Below, in pieces: positions 18,919-32,385 of a stretch of 64,000 nucleotides of DNA. The first letter of the stretch is position 1. Each line of letters opens with the position of its first letter. This DNA comes from Pseudomonas resinovorans NBRC 106553 (GTDB lineage: Bacteria; Pseudomonadota; Gammaproteobacteria; Pseudomonadales; Pseudomonadaceae): positions 1,116,001 to 1,180,000 of the forward strand of contig NC_021499.1 in the NCBI RefSeq assembly GCF_000412695.1. The letters are read 5' to 3'. The notes beneath the pieces were generated by a model, which was not told the origin of the DNA, searched no databases, and saw nothing but the letters and a program-made list of their open reading frames with translations. The position numbers and the translations under genes were made by a program.

Positions 18919-19536
18919 ATGGCCGTCACCAATAGGCTGGCCTGTTTTTCCGACCCTGCCGACCACTACTCCCATCGTGTGCGCATCGTGCTCGCCGAGA
19001 AGGGGGTCGCCGCCGAGATCATCAATGTCGAGCCGGGCCGTTGCCCGCCCAAGCTGGCCGAGGTCAATCCCTACGGCAGCGTGCCGACGCTGGTGGATCG
19101 CGATCTGGCGCTCTATGAGTCCACCGTGGTGATGGAGTACCTCGAGGAGCGTTATCCGCACCCGCCGCTGCTGCCGGTCTACCCGGTGGCCCGCGCCAAC
19201 AGCCGCCTGCTCATCCATCGGGTGCAGCGTGACTGGTGCTCTCTGGTGGATCGGATTCTCGATTCGCGCAGCAAGGAGGCCGACAAGGCCGTGGCGCGCA
19301 AGGAGCTTCGCGAGAGCCTGACTGGTGTTTCGCCGCTGTTTGCGGACAAGCCCTACTTTCTGAGCGAAGATTTCAGTCTGGTGGACTGCTGCCTGCTGCC
19401 GATACTCTGGCGCCTTCCCGTGCTGGGTATCGAGTTGCCGCGGCCGGCCAAGCCCTTGCTGGACTACATGGAGCGGGCCTTTGCCCGGGATTCCTTCCAG
19501 GCCAGCCTGTCCGCCGCCGAACGCGATATGCGCTGA
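18919..19536 (+). CDS. sspA: Stringent starvation protein A
   Basis: A 205-residue RNA-polymerase-associated protein with a glutathione-transferase fold but no GST activity in E. coli. Features are [22 protein letters not shown], the cis-Pro loop [28 protein letters not shown], and an all-helical C-terminal domain. A clear AGGAGG ribosome-binding site lies 8 bases before the ATG. It is paired with sspB ten bases downstream, the conserved order in gammaproteobacteria. Confidence 0.95.
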   Translation: MAVTNRLACFSDPADHYSHRVRIVLAEKGVAAEIINVEPGRCPPKLAEVNPYGSVPTLVDRDLALYESTVVMEYLEERYPHPPLLPVYPVARANSRLLIHRVQRDWCSLVDRILDSRSKEADKAVARKELRESLTGVSPLFADKPYFLSEDFSLVDCCLLPILWRLPVLGIELPRPAKPLLDYMERAFARDSFQASLSAAERDMR

Positions 19537-19546
19537 GGAGAACCAG

Positions 19547-19969
19547 ATGAATTCCAGTCGTCCCTACCTGGTCCGCGCCCTCTACGAGTGGATCGTCGAC
19601 AACAACTGCACGCCGCACCTGCTGGTCAATGCCGAGCATGCCGGCGTGCGGGTTCCGCCCGGTTACGCCAATGATGGCCAGATCGTGCTCAACGTCTCGC
19701 CCAGCGCCGTGCGTCATCTGCACATGGATAACGAGGCGGTGAGTTTCGAAGGTCGTTTCGGCGGGGTTGCCCACAGCCTCTATATCCCTTCGGCGGCGGT
19801 CCTCGCCATCTACGCCAGGGAGAACGGCCAGGGCATGGTCTTCGATCTCGAGCCGCCGCTGCCGGGCGATGATGAGCCCGATGACGATGGTCCCTCCGAC
19901 GAGCCGCCAGGCTCGGGTGGCGAGCCTTCGCGTCCAAGCGGCCGGCCCAGCCTGAAAGTGGTCAAGTAA
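19547..19969 (+). CDS. sspB: ClpXP adaptor protein SspB
   Basis: A 140-residue adaptor that brings ssrA-tagged proteins to ClpXP. The N-terminal Sm-like substrate-binding domain (RPYLVRALYEWIVDNNCTPHLLV) is followed by a flexible acidic and Pro/Gly-rich linker. The extreme C-terminus, GRPSLKVVK, is the conserved XB peptide that docks on ClpX. An AGGAG ribosome-binding site precedes the ATG. Upstream in-frame codons overlap sspA. Confidence 0.96.
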   Translation: MNSSRPYLVRALYEWIVDNNCTPHLLVNAEHAGVRVPPGYANDGQIVLNVSPSAVRHLHMDNEAVSFEGRFGGVAHSLYIPSAAVLAIYARENGQGMVFDLEPPLPGDDEPDDDGPSDEPPGSGGEPSRPSGRPSLKVVK

Positions 19970-19970
19970 T

Positions 19971-20000
19971 GAAAAAGGCGATCCCAGGATCGCCTTTTTC
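19971..20000 (+). terminator. Terminator between sspB and dolP
   Basis: GAAAAAGGCGATCC (19971-19984) with GGATCGCCTTTTTC (19987-20000), a 14-bp perfect stem, bidirectional between convergent genes. It begins at the sspB stop codon. Confidence 0.9.
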
Positions 20001-20016
20001 ATGTCTGCCGTAAGGC

Positions 20017-21149
<1,133 letters not shown>

Positions 21150-21165
21150 TCAGTGGGGCGACCGA

Positions 21166-21534
21166 TCAGGTGTCGAAGGCATTCTTCAGCCAGGTCAGTC
21201 GCGGGGGTGAATCGCCGTCCATTGCATCGACAGCGATCACATCAAATCGACAAGGGTATTTTGCCCAGCGGGATTCCTGCTGGAGGAACTGCTGGGCGGC
21301 GTATGCCAGTTTTTCGCGCTTGCGGGCGTCGACGCTCTCGAGGGCGCCGCCCCATCCGGCGTGACGCCGGTAGCGGACTTCGGCGAATACTACTGTATCG
21401 CCGTCGAGCATGACCAGATCGAGCTCGCCGCGTCGGCACAGCCAGTTCTGGGACAGCAGACGCAGTCCGTTTGCTTCGAGGTGGGCGCGGGCAAGGGCTT
21501 CCGCCGCCTGCCCGCGTGCACGTCTATCGATCAA
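21166..21534 (-). CDS. yraN: YraN family endonuclease-like protein (UPF0102)
   Basis: A 122-residue protein with the PD-(D/E)XK nuclease-like core: RGELDLVMLDGDTVVFAEVRYR holds the Asp and the Glu-x-Arg positions (Lys replaced by Arg). Function is unknown. The only plausible start is a TTG at 21534, which overlaps the lpoA stop in TTGA, so translation is probably coupled to lpoA. It is conserved between lpoA and diaA as in E. coli. Confidence 0.88.
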   Translation of the reverse strand: MIDRRARGQAAEALARAHLEANGLRLLSQNWLCRRGELDLVMLDGDTVVFAEVRYRRHAGWGGALESVDARKREKLAYAAQQFLQQESRWAKYPCRFDVIAVDAMDGDSPPRLTWLKNAFDT

Positions 21535-23342
21535 GAGTCGCTGTCTTTCAGGGGTTGGACCTGGCCGCCACGGAACTCGGCCCAGGGCAGTTCGCGTTCG
21601 ATGCGCTGCGCGGGGTTAAGGCTGAGGCGCCCGGACAGTCCCTCCACCTGGGAATCCGGCAGGGCCTTGAGTTGCTCCAGGCGCGGCGCGAGGTTGTAGG
21701 CGTCGGCGCCCATGGCATAGAGGCGGCCCAGGCTGCCTTCGGCCTGCGGCCATTGGCTGCCCACCTGGCGGCGCAGCGGATCGTTGCCGTTCAGCAGCCA
21801 GGGCGTTTCGCAGAAGCGGATGCCATCCAGGTCCTGGTACTGGGCCGGGTCGTTGCTGGCCGAGTAGAGGTGGGAGGTGGCGTAGACCGGCACGTCACCG
21901 GCGTACTGGAAGGCCAGGGTCGGCTTGATCTGCTGGGCTTGCTGCGGGGTGGCGGCGAGGAAGATGAAGTCGATGTCCTGGCGGCGCGCCGGCTGCGCGG
22001 CCACGGGGACGCCCAGGGTGCCCTGCAGTTTCTTGGCGCGGCCTTCGCTTTCGCGGAGCTGGAACAGGTCGGCGATCTGCTGCGCCAGTTGCACCGGTTG
22101 ATCGACATGCTCGGCGGCGATCAGTTGGCCGCCTTCGGCCTGCCAGCTCTGCTGGAAGGCACGCAGTACGCGGTCACCCCATTCGCCCTTGGGTACCAGG
22201 GCGACGGCGCTGCGCATGCCGTCGGCCCAGGCGCGGCGGGCCACTTCGCGGGCCTCGTCCTCGGCGGCGAGGCCGAACTGGAACAGTTGGGCCGGGCTTT
22301 CCTGGCCGGAGTCGCTGTAGTTCAGGGCCAGGGTGGTGATGGGTAGTTGCTCGCGGTTGCTGAGTTGCTTCACCAGCGGCTTCTCCAGCGGGCCGACCAC
22401 CAGTTGCACGCCATCGGCCTGGGCCTTGCGGTAGAAGTCGTCGATGGAGGTCAGCTTGGAGCTGTCATAGATCTCGATGGTCGGTTGCGGCTGGCCGGAC
22501 TGCTTGGCCTGGTAGTGAGCGGCCAGGAAGCCGTCGCGCAGGGCGCGGGAAACCGTGGCCAGTTGGCCTTCCTGGGGGAGTAGCAGGGCGATCTTGGTCA
22601 GCGGCTGGCCGGCGAGTTCCTTCAGCTTGGTCAGGGGCTGCGGCAGTTGCTTGGCCGCCGGGTGGTCCGGGTTCTGCGCGCGCCAGTTGTCGATGGCCGC
22701 CTGTTGCTGGTCCAGGGTGGAGCTGGTCTTGGTCAGGCGCGCCAGTTCCAGCCAGCCGGCCAGGTCGCTGTCGGCGCCGCCTTGCAGTTGGTCCAGGGGC
22801 AGGCTGGATACCAGTGCCCAGATGGCCTCGTGGTTGTTGCTGGCGGCTTCGCCACTCAGCAGTGGCGCGATGAATACGCGTTCGCGGGCGGCGGCAAGGG
22901 TCTGGCCTTCCGCTTCCAGGGCCCGCGCGCGGACCAGCTGGGTGCGTACCTGCTGATCGACCGGCAGTTCCGCCAGGTGCTCGAGGCTGGGGTGGCTCAG
23001 GGCCTTGAGGGCGCTCTTGGGCTGGTTGCGGGCCATGGCCAGTTCGGCGCCCAGGGTGCTGGCGAAAATCTGCTGGGCGGGCTTCAGGCCGTCCATCGGG
23101 ATCTGCTCGAGGATGCGCGCCGAGCGGCCGATGTCCTTTTGCTGATAGGCGAGATCGGCGGCGGACAGGCGCAGCAGGGAAGCTTCTTCCGGCTCGGCCT
23201 GGCTGGCTTGCTGGAGCAGCTGCTCGATGCTGGCCTGGGGAGTGCGAGGCAGTTCGCCAAGGCTGGACGAGGGCGAGCTGGAGCAGGCAGCCAGCAGGCC
23301 GGCGAGGCAGAGGGCGGAGAGCGGACGCAGGCAAGCGATCAT
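21531..23342 (-). CDS. lpoA: Penicillin-binding protein activator LpoA
   Basis: A 603-residue outer-membrane lipoprotein. The signal ends [15 protein letters not shown] (lipobox LAAC). A helical TPR-like N-terminal domain runs to about 250, with repeated Leu/Ala-rich helices, and a periplasmic-binding-protein-like C-terminal domain begins near [23 protein letters not shown]. In E. coli LpoA activates the synthase PBP1A from the outer membrane. First gene of a four-gene minus-strand operon, divergent from rsmI. Confidence 0.92.
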   Translation of the reverse strand: MIACLRPLSALCLAGLLAACSSSPSSSLGELPRTPQASIEQLLQQASQAEPEEASLLRLSAADLAYQQKDIGRSARILEQIPMDGLKPAQQIFASTLGAELAMARNQPKSALKALSHPSLEHLAELPVDQQVRTQLVRARALEAEGQTLAAARERVFIAPLLSGEAASNNHEAIWALVSSLPLDQLQGGADSDLAGWLELARLTKTSSTLDQQQAAIDNWRAQNPDHPAAKQLPQPLTKLKELAGQPLTKIALLLPQEGQLATVSRALRDGFLAAHYQAKQSGQPQPTIEIYDSSKLTSIDDFYRKAQADGVQLVVGPLEKPLVKQLSNREQLPITTLALNYSDSGQESPAQLFQFGLAAEDEAREVARRAWADGMRSAVALVPKGEWGDRVLRAFQQSWQAEGGQLIAAEHVDQPVQLAQQIADLFQLRESEGRAKKLQGTLGVPVAAQPARRQDIDFIFLAATPQQAQQIKPTLAFQYAGDVPVYATSHLYSASNDPAQYQDLDGIRFCETPWLLNGNDPLRRQVGSQWPQAEGSLGRLYAMGADAYNLAPRLEQLKALPDSQVEGLSGRLSLNPAQRIERELPWAEFRGGQVQPLKDSDS

Positions 23343-23376
23343 TTATCGGTCCCGAAACTCGTTGAAGAAAGCCGCG

Positions 23377-23432
23377 ATTGTACCCAAGGCCCGGTTGAGG
23401 CGCGATGTCGGGCCGGTGAATCGGGATACAAT
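23377..23432. promoter_or_regulatory. Divergent -10 elements for lpoA and rsmI
   Basis: TACAAT occurs at 23427-23432 on the plus strand, about 30 bases before the chosen rsmI start, and on the minus strand at 23377-23382, 35 bases before lpoA. Neither has a strong -35 at proper spacing. Confidence 0.45.
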
Positions 23433-23462
23433 GCGCGCTTTATGTCTTTTCCGAGGTGGCTT

Positions 23463-24335
23463 GTGACTCTTTCTTCCGCCAGTGGCAACGCGCCCGGCAC
23501 GCTCTATGTGGTCGCAACCCCTATCGGCAACCTCGATGACATCAGCGCCCGGGCCCTGCGGATACTGCGGGAAGTGGCCCTGATCGCCGCTGAAGACACC
23601 CGCCATTCGGCGCGCCTGATGCAGCATTTCGGTATCCCGACGCCACTGGCGGCCTGCCATGAGCACAACGAGCGCGACCATGGCGGGCGCTTCCTGGCCC
23701 GCCTGCAGGCCGGGGATGACGTGGCGCTGATCTCCGATGCAGGCACGCCGCTGATATCCGATCCGGGCTTCCATCTGGTGCGCCAGGCGCGCGCGGCGGG
23801 CATCGCCGTGGTGCCGGTGCCCGGTGCCTGTGCGTTGATCGCGGCGCTGTCCGCCGCCGGCCTGCCGTCGGATCGTTTCATCTTCGAGGGCTTCCTGCCG
23901 GCCAAGGCCAGCGGGCGACGGGGACGACTGGAACAGATCAGGGAAGAGCCGCGCACGCTGATCTTCTACGAGGCGCCCCATCGCTTGCTGGAGTCCCTGG
24001 AGGATATGCGCGCCGTGTTCGGTGGCGACCGCCAGGCGCTGCTGGCGCGGGAGCTGACCAAGACCTTCGAGACCCTGAAGGGGGCGCCGCTGGATGAGTT
24101 ATGTGCCTGGGTGGCCGCCGACTCCAACCAGCAGCGCGGCGAATGCGTGGTGCTGGTGGCTGGCTGGCAGGCGCCGGAAGGCGAGGGCGCCCTGAGCGCG
24201 GAGGCGCTGCGGGTGCTGGACCTGCTGCTGGCGGAACTGCCGCTCAAGCGCGCCGCAGCGCTGGCGGCGGAGATCACCGGCGTGCGCAAGAACCTGCTCT
24301 ATCAGGCGGCCCTGGAACGCCAAGGTGATTCCTGA
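23463..24335 (+). CDS. rsmI: 16S rRNA (cytidine-2'-O)-methyltransferase RsmI
   Basis: A 290-residue SAM-dependent enzyme that 2'-O-methylates C1402 of 16S rRNA. Motifs are [21 protein letters not shown] near the start, [27 protein letters not shown] and [12 protein letters not shown], all typical. I chose the GTG at 23463, preceded by GAGG; the ATG at 23442 lies only about ten bases after the candidate -10 and would make a near-leaderless transcript. It is followed by rnpB. Confidence 0.92.
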   Translation: MTLSSASGNAPGTLYVVATPIGNLDDISARALRILREVALIAAEDTRHSARLMQHFGIPTPLAACHEHNERDHGGRFLARLQAGDDVALISDAGTPLISDPGFHLVRQARAAGIAVVPVPGACALIAALSAAGLPSDRFIFEGFLPAKASGRRGRLEQIREEPRTLIFYEAPHRLLESLEDMRAVFGGDRQALLARELTKTFETLKGAPLDELCAWVAADSNQQRGECVVLVAGWQAPEGEGALSAEALRVLDLLLAELPLKRAAALAAEITGVRKNLLYQAALERQGDS

Positions 24336-24375
24336 GCTTGTTCTTGAGGGCGCCTACCGTTAACCTTGGCGGTGG

Positions 24376-24730
24376 AGAGTCGATCGGACAGTCGCTGTCT
24401 CATTTCGTTCTACGATTTTGAGAGGGAGGAAAGTCCGGGCTCCACAGGGCGGAGTGCCAGGTAACGCCTGGGAGGCGCAAGCCTACGGAAAGTGCCGCAG
24501 AAAATAACCGCCTAAGCGCGCAAGCGCCGGTAAGGGTGAAAAGGTGCGGTAAGAGCGCACCGCACGACTGGTAACAGTTCGTGGCTAGGTAAACCCCACT
24601 CGGAGCAAGACCAAATAGGAATCCATGGCGTGGCCCGCGTCGGATTCGGGTAGGTTGCTAAAGGCTGTCAGTGATGGCAGCCGTAGATGAATGACTGTCC
24701 TCGACAGAACCCGGCTTACAGATCGACTCT
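24376..24730 (+). ncRNA. rnpB: RNase P RNA (M1 RNA), bacterial class A
   Basis: The catalytic RNA that trims tRNA 5' leaders. Ends pair: AGAGTCGATC (24376-24385) with GATCGACTCT (24721-24730), forming helix P1. Conserved cores are GAGGAAAGTCCGGGCTCC near 24427 and GGTAAACCCC plus GGGTAGGTTGCT near 24650, and the segment CAGAAAATAACCGCC. The RNA is about 355 nt. It lies just after rsmI and before the dcw cluster, as in other pseudomonads. Confidence 0.96.
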
Positions 24731-24950
24731 TCACTTTTTCCCTCTTCTCCGCGTTAGCTCTTTCGCCCGCTCATCCCCTCCTTCGAAATACCGAAAAGAT
24801 CTTACTCTTAACAAATTACTTTAAGTTCGACGTTCAGCTACTTGTAAGTGCTGGATTTTACTCCTCCTTTGTCCCGCCAAAACCCCGCAGTTCCCTTCTG
24901 AACCCTCGCTAAATTGCCGTCCTGTAAGGAGTTTTCCGCTTTTGCGCGCC
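24731..24950 (+). other. rnpB-mraZ spacer (no gene seen)
   Basis: An AT-richer 220-base stretch. It starts TCACTTTTTCCCTC, which may terminate rnpB. Short open frames here lack ribosome-binding sites or homology. Nothing else identifiable until the mraZ promoter. Confidence 0.5.
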
Positions 24951-24980
24951 TTGACGGTGGGGCTGGCGCATTTCTATAGT
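24951..24980 (+). promoter_or_regulatory. Promoter of the division and cell-wall cluster (mraZ promoter)
   Basis: TTGACG (24951-24956), 18-base spacer, TATAGT (24975-24980). The predicted transcription start, near 24987, immediately precedes the MraZ-type repeats. Confidence 0.75.
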
Positions 24981-24989
24981 GTGCGGAAG

Positions 24990-25014
24990 TGGAGCGAAGT
25001 GGGTAGAAGTGGGA
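24990..25014 (+). promoter_or_regulatory. MraZ operator: three TGGG-type repeats at 10-bp spacing
   Basis: TGGAG, TGGGT and TGGGA lie at 24990, 25000 and 25010, each separated by five bases (CGAAG, AGAAG). This is the known MraZ-box pattern (TGGGN with 5-nt spacers). It overlaps the transcription start, fitting autorepression of the cluster by the first gene product. Confidence 0.75.
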
Positions 25015-25054
25015 TTAACTGGCACGGAAAGCCAATCAAAGGGGAAGCGCAGCC

Positions 25055-25510
25055 TTGTTTCGCGGAGCTAACGCCATCAGTCTCGACGCCAAAGGGCGAC
25101 TCGCGATGCCAAGTCGGTATCGTGACGAGCTCATGTCGCGTTGTGGCGGGCAGCTCATCGTTACAATCGACGCCGTCGATCCCTGTCTGACTGTCTATCC
25201 CCTGCCTGAATGGGAGCTCGTCGAAGCCAAGCTGCGTGAGCTGCCTTCCCTGCGCGAGGAAACTCGCCGCCTGCAACGCCTGCTGATCGGTAATGCCGTG
25301 GACCTGGAGCTGGATAGCGCCGGTCGCTTTCTGGTGCCGCCGCGCTTGCGCGACCACGCCAGTCTGGACAAGCGCGCCATGCTGGTCGGCCAACTGAACA
25401 AATTTCAACTGTGGGACGAGGATGCCTGGAACGCGATTTCCGAGGCCGATCTCATGGCAATCAAACAGCCCGGCGGTTTGCCGGACGAACTACGTGACCT
25501 AATCCTGTGA
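25055..25510 (+). CDS. mraZ: Transcriptional regulator MraZ
   Basis: A 151-residue double-SpoVT/AbrB-domain protein that forms rings and represses its own operon. Both AbrB repeats carry the [13 protein letters not shown] and [13 protein letters not shown] signatures. The start is a TTG at 25055 with AGGGGAAG upstream, giving the conserved N-terminus [15 protein letters not shown] weak start codon may keep the level low (inference). First gene of the dcw cluster, overlapping rsmH by 4 bases. Confidence 0.95.
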   Translation: MFRGANAISLDAKGRLAMPSRYRDELMSRCGGQLIVTIDAVDPCLTVYPLPEWELVEAKLRELPSLREETRRLQRLLIGNAVDLELDSAGRFLVPPRLRDHASLDKRAMLVGQLNKFQLWDEDAWNAISEADLMAIKQPGGLPDELRDLIL

Positions 25511-26450
25511 GCGCAACCAGCAGCTTCCGCCATATTACTGTCCTGCTCGAAGAAGCAGTGGAAGGGCTCGCCTTGCGCGCGGACGGGTGCTACCTGGATG
25601 GCACCTTCGGTCGCGGCGGGCATAGCCGGCTCGTCCTGGAGCGGCTCGGGCCCGGTGGTCGCTTGCTGGGGTTCGACAAAGACCCGCAAGCGATTGCAGC
25701 GGGGCAAGCTCTGGCGGCCGATGACGGCCGCTTTGTCATTGTGCAAAGGAGCTTTGCCGAGCTCGGTGACGAGGTCCGCGCGCGCGACCTCGCGGGCAAG
25801 GTGGATGGCGTTCTGCTCGACCTCGGCGTGTCGTCCCCGCAGCTGGACGATCCGGAGCGCGGCTTCAGCTTCCTCAACGACGGCCCGCTGGACATGCGCA
25901 TGAACCCTGACCGTGGCCAGAGCGCCGCGCAGTGGATCGCCAGCGCCAGCGAAGAAGAAATCGCCCGTGTCTTCAAGGATTACGGCGAGGAGCGTTTCGC
26001 CAAGCGCATGGCCCGTGCCGTGGTCCAGCGTCGCGTCGAGAAGCCCTTCGAGCGTACCGCTGACCTGGCGGCCGTGCTGAGCGCCGCCAACCCGGCCTGG
26101 GAGAAGGGCAAGAACCCGGCTACCCGCGCATTCCAGGGTATTCGCATCCACGTCAACAACGAGCTGGGCGATCTCGAGCAGGGGCTGGATGCCGCCCTCG
26201 AGTCCCTGGCCGTCGGTGGTCGCCTGGTGGTGATCAGCTTCCACTCGCTGGAGGACCGCATCGTCAAGCTCTTCATGCGCAAGCATGCCAAGGGCGAGGC
26301 CGACAAGCTGCCGCGCAATCTCCCGGTACGCCACGCGGTCTTCGAGCCGCGCCTGAAGCTGCTGGGCAAGCCGCAGTTCGCGTCGGACGAAGAACTCAAG
26401 GCCAACCCGCGCTCGCGCAGCGCCGTCATGCGTGTCGCGGAGAAGCTCAG

Positions 26451-26454
<4 letters not shown>
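25507..26454 (+). CDS. rsmH: 16S rRNA (cytosine-N4)-methyltransferase RsmH
   Basis: A 315-residue SAM-dependent enzyme (formerly MraW) that N4-methylates C1402 of 16S rRNA; RsmI, which 2'-O-methylates the same nucleotide, lies just upstream in the window. Motifs are [13 protein letters not shown], the SAM site [36 protein letters not shown] and [18 protein letters not shown]. It starts with GTG inside GTGA overlapping the mraZ stop. Confidence 0.96.
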
Positions 26455-28473
<2,019 letters not shown>

Positions 28474-28474
<1 letters not shown>

Positions 28475-29937
28475 TGCCCATGCCACTGAACCAACTACTG
28501 CTCCAGGCGCAGAGCGCCACCCTGATTCGTGAACTGACCCTGGACAGCCGCAAGGTGCGTCCGGGCGATCTGTTCCTGGCCGTGCCCGGCGCCCAACAGG
28601 ACGGCCGCGCCCATATCGCCGACGCGGTCGCCCGTGGCGCCGTCGCTATCGCTTATGAAGCCCTGGGCGCCGAAACCCCCGAGGCCTCCACCGCCGAACT
28701 CATCCCGATCACGGGGCTGGCCGGCCAGCTGTCGGCGATCGCCGGCCGCTTCTACGGCGAGCCCAGCCGCGCCGTGCGCCTGGTCGGCGTGACCGGTACC
28801 AACGGCAAGACCAGCGTCAGCCAGTTGCTGGCCCAGGCCCTCGACCAGTTGGGTGAGCGCTGCGGCATAGTCGGCACCCTGGGCACCGGTTTCTACGGCG
28901 AGCTGGAAAGCGGCCGCCATACCACCCCCGATCCCCTGGCCGTGCAAGCCACCCTGGCGGGCCTGAAGCAGGCCGGCGCCCGTGCCGTAGCCATGGAGGT
29001 CTCTTCCCATGGTCTTGAGCAGGGCCGCGTGGCCGCCCTGGACTTCGACGTGGCGGTGTTCACCAACCTGTCCCGCGACCACCTGGACTACCACGGCTCC
29101 ATGGAGGCCTATGGCGCCGCCAAGGCCAAGCTGTTCGCCTGGCCCAACTTGCGTTCCAGGGTGATCAACCTGGATGACGAGTTCGGCCGCAACCTGGCTG
29201 CCGATCGCCACGAATCGCGGCTGTTCACCTACAGCCTGGAAGACACTAGTGCCTTCCTCTATTGCCGCGAAGCCCGTTTCGACGACCACGGTGTCAGCGC
29301 CCAACTGGTGACCCAGCAGGGCGAAGGCCTGCTGCGCAGCCCGCTGCTGGGCCGCTTCAACCTGAGCAACCTGCTGGCGGTGGTCGGTGCGTTGCTGGCC
29401 ATGGACTACCCGCTGGCCGACGTGCTGCGCGTGCTGCCGTCCCTGCAAGGGCCGGTGGGTCGCATGCAGCGCCTGGGCGGCGGTGCGAAGCCCCTGGTGG
29501 TGGTCGACTACGCCCACACCCCGGATGCGCTGGAGAAGGTCCTCGAAGCCCTGCGTCCCCACGTCCGTGGTGAGCTGCTCTGCCTGTTCGGCTGCGGCGG
29601 CGATCGTGACCGTGGCAAGCGCCCGCTGATGGCCGAGGTGGCTGAACGCCTGGCCGATCGCGTGCTGGTGACCGACGACAACCCACGCAGCGAAGACCCA
29701 GCGGCGATCTTCGCTGATATCCGTCCCGGCTTCGTCACCGCCGACGCGGTGCAGTTCGTCGCCGGCCGTGGCCAGGCGATCGCCCAACTGATCGGCTCGG
29801 CCGGCGTCGACGACGTCGTGCTGCTGGCCGGCAAGGGCCATGAGGATTACCAGGAGATCGCCGGCGTACGCCATGCATTCTCCGACCTGGAAGAAGCCGC
29901 CAAGGCCCTGGACGCCTGGGAGGTGCTCGATGCTTAA
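28474..29937 (+). CDS. murE: UDP-MurNAc-tripeptide synthetase (meso-diaminopimelate adding)
   Basis: A 487-residue Mur ligase that adds meso-diaminopimelate to UDP-MurNAc-L-Ala-D-Glu. ATP loop GVTGTNGKTSVSQLLA; substrate motif LVTDDNPRSEDP, whose DNPR marks specificity for diaminopimelate rather than lysine; CFGCGGDRDRGKRP is typical. The start ATG shares a base with the ftsI stop (TGATG); an alternative ATG lies 6 bases on. Confidence 0.96.
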
Positions 29938-31294
29938 GCCCTTCCGTCTGTCAGAGCTGCTCGCGCCGTTGCAGGCTGAGCTGGTGGGGGCCGACGTGGC
30001 CTTCACCGGTGTCTCCAGCGACAGCCGCAAGATCGAGCCCGGGCAACTCTTCATCGCCCTGGTCGGTCCGCGCTTCGATGGCCATGACTACCTGGCCGAT
30101 GTCGCCGCCAAGGGTGCCGTTGCGGCACTGGTGCAGCGCGAAGTGGCTGATGCCCCGATCCCGCAGTTGGTGGTGCGCGATACCCGCGAAGGCCTCGGCC
30201 GCCTGGGCGCCTACAACCGCGATCTGTTTAAGGGCCGCGTCGCTGCGGTGACCGGTTCCAGCGGCAAGACCACCGTCAAGGAAATGCTCGCGAGCATCCT
30301 GCGTACCCAGGGTTCGGTGCTGGCCACCCGTGGCAACCTGAACAATGACCTGGGCGTTCCCCTGACTCTGCTGGAGCTGGGCGCCGAGCACGACAGCGCG
30401 ATGATCGAGCTGGGCGCTTCCCGCGTCGGCGAGATCCGTTACACCGTCGGCCTGACCCGGCCGCAGGTAGCGATCCTGAACAATGCCGGCACCGCCCATG
30501 TGGGTGAGTTCGGCGGGCCCGAGAAGATTGTCGAGGCCAAGGGCGAGATCCTCGAAGGCCTTCCGGCCGACGGTGTCGCCGTGCTCAACCGCGACGACCG
30601 CGCCTTCGATATCTGGCACGCCCGCGCCGCCGGCCGCCAGGTCGTCGCGTTCGGCCTGACCGACCCGCGCGCTGACGTGCGCGCCGAGAACATCTCCCGC
30701 GATGCCCGCGGCTGCATGGCCTTCCGCCTGCTCGGCGTGGCGGGTGAAGCGCAGATCCAGCTCAACCTGTTGGGGACGCACAACGTCGCCAACGCCCTGG
30801 CCGCCGCCGCCGCCGCCCACGCCCTGGGCGTGCCGCTGGTCGGGATCAAGGCCGGCCTGGAAAACCTGCAGCCCGTCAAAGGCCGCACCGTAGCGCAGCT
30901 CGCCACCAGCGGCATGCGCGTGATCGACGACAGCTACAACGCCAACCCCGCGTCGATGCTTGCCGCCGTTGATATACTCGCCGGTTTTTCCGGTCGCACC
31001 ATCCTGGTGCTCGGGGACATGGGCGAACTCGGCGAATGGGCCGAGCAAGGCCACCGCGAAGTCGGCGAATACGCCCGTGGCAAGGTCAGCGCCTTGTACG
31101 CGGTCGGCCCGCTGATGACGCACGCTGTGAGTGCCTTCGGCACCCAGGGCCGCCATTTCGCCGACCAGGACAGCCTGATCAAGGCGCTGGTGGACGAACA
31201 GGACTCAAACACAACAATTCTGATCAAAGGTTCCCGTAGCGCGGCGATGGACAAAGTCGTCGCGGCATTCTGCGGGACGGGGGAGGCTCACTAA
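29930..31294 (+). CDS. murF: UDP-MurNAc-pentapeptide synthetase
   Basis: A 454-residue Mur ligase adding D-Ala-D-Ala to UDP-MurNAc-tripeptide. ATP loop [17 protein letters not shown]-terminal substrate domain with [16 protein letters not shown], and [18 protein letters not shown] in the central-C-terminal region. The start ATG at 29930 overlaps murE by 8 bases; a longer in-frame version inside murE is not conserved. Confidence 0.96.
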   Translation: MLKPFRLSELLAPLQAELVGADVAFTGVSSDSRKIEPGQLFIALVGPRFDGHDYLADVAAKGAVAALVQREVADAPIPQLVVRDTREGLGRLGAYNRDLFKGRVAAVTGSSGKTTVKEMLASILRTQGSVLATRGNLNNDLGVPLTLLELGAEHDSAMIELGASRVGEIRYTVGLTRPQVAILNNAGTAHVGEFGGPEKIVEAKGEILEGLPADGVAVLNRDDRAFDIWHARAAGRQVVAFGLTDPRADVRAENISRDARGCMAFRLLGVAGEAQIQLNLLGTHNVANALAAAAAAHALGVPLVGIKAGLENLQPVKGRTVAQLATSGMRVIDDSYNANPASMLAAVDILAGFSGRTILVLGDMGELGEWAEQGHREVGEYARGKVSALYAVGPLMTHAVSAFGTQGRHFADQDSLIKALVDEQDSNTTILIKGSRSAAMDKVVAAFCGTGEAH

Positions 31295-31296
31295 TC

Positions 31297-32379
31297 ATGC
31301 TGCTGCTGCTCGCTGAGTACCTGCAACAGTTCCATAAAGGGTTCGGGGTGTTCCAGTACCTGACCCTGCGCGGGATTCTCGGCGTCCTGACAGCCCTGTC
31401 GCTGTCGCTCTGGCTCGGACCCTGGATGATCCGCACCCTGCAGATCCGCCAGATCGGCCAGGCCGTGCGTAACGATGGCCCGCAATCGCACCTGTCCAAG
31501 TCCGGCACGCCGACCATGGGTGGCGCGCTGATCCTGACCGCCATCGGCATCAGCACCCTGCTGTGGGCCGACCTGTCCAACCGCTATGTGTGGGTAGTGC
31601 TGGCCGTGACCTTCGCCTTTGGCGCGGTCGGCTGGGTGGATGACTACCGCAAGGTGATCGAGAAGAACTCCCGCGGCCTGCCGAGCCGCTGGAAGTATTT
31701 CTGGCAGTCGGTGTTCGGCATCGCCGCTGCGGTCTTCCTTTACATGACCGCCAGCACCCCGGCCGAGACCACCCTGATCCTGCCGCTGGTGAAGAACATC
31801 GAGATCCCGCTGGGTATCGGCTTCGTGGTCCTGACCTACTTCGTCATCGTCGGATCGAGCAACGCGGTGAACCTGACCGACGGCCTCGACGGCCTGGCGA
31901 TCATGCCCACCGTGATGGTCGGCGGAGCGCTGGGGATCTTCTGCTACCTGTCGGGCAACATCAAATTCGCCGAATACCTGCTCATCCCCTACGTGCCGGG
32001 GGCGGGCGAGCTGATCGTGTTCTGCGCGGCCCTGGTGGGCGCCGGCCTCGGCTTCCTCTGGTTCAACACCTATCCGGCCCAGGTCTTCATGGGTGACGTG
32101 GGTGCCCTGGCCCTGGGCGCGGCCCTGGGTACCATCGCTGTGATCGTCCGCCAGGAAGTGGTGCTGTTCATCATGGGCGGCGTGTTCGTCATGGAAACCC
32201 TGTCGGTGATGATCCAGGTCGCTTCGTTCAAGCTGACCGGTCGTCGCGTATTCCGCATGGCCCCTATTCACCACCATTTCGAACTGAAAGGCTGGCCCGA
32301 ACCCCGGGTCATCGTACGGTTCTGGATCATCACCGTGATCCTGGTGCTGATTGGCCTCGCCACCCTGAAACTGAGGTAA
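31297..32379 (+). CDS. mraY: Phospho-N-acetylmuramoyl-pentapeptide transferase
   Basis: A 360-residue polytopic membrane enzyme (about ten helices) that moves phospho-MurNAc-pentapeptide to undecaprenyl phosphate, forming lipid I. Signature motifs are [26 protein letters not shown] with the paired Asp, [14 protein letters not shown], and [15 protein letters not shown] (HHH). Two bases separate it from murF. Confidence 0.97.
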   Translation: MLLLLAEYLQQFHKGFGVFQYLTLRGILGVLTALSLSLWLGPWMIRTLQIRQIGQAVRNDGPQSHLSKSGTPTMGGALILTAIGISTLLWADLSNRYVWVVLAVTFAFGAVGWVDDYRKVIEKNSRGLPSRWKYFWQSVFGIAAAVFLYMTASTPAETTLILPLVKNIEIPLGIGFVVLTYFVIVGSSNAVNLTDGLDGLAIMPTVMVGGALGIFCYLSGNIKFAEYLLIPYVPGAGELIVFCAALVGAGLGFLWFNTYPAQVFMGDVGALALGAALGTIAVIVRQEVVLFIMGGVFVMETLSVMIQVASFKLTGRRVFRMAPIHHHFELKGWPEPRVIVRFWIITVILVLIGLATLKLR

Positions 32380-32385
32380 TCGAGC

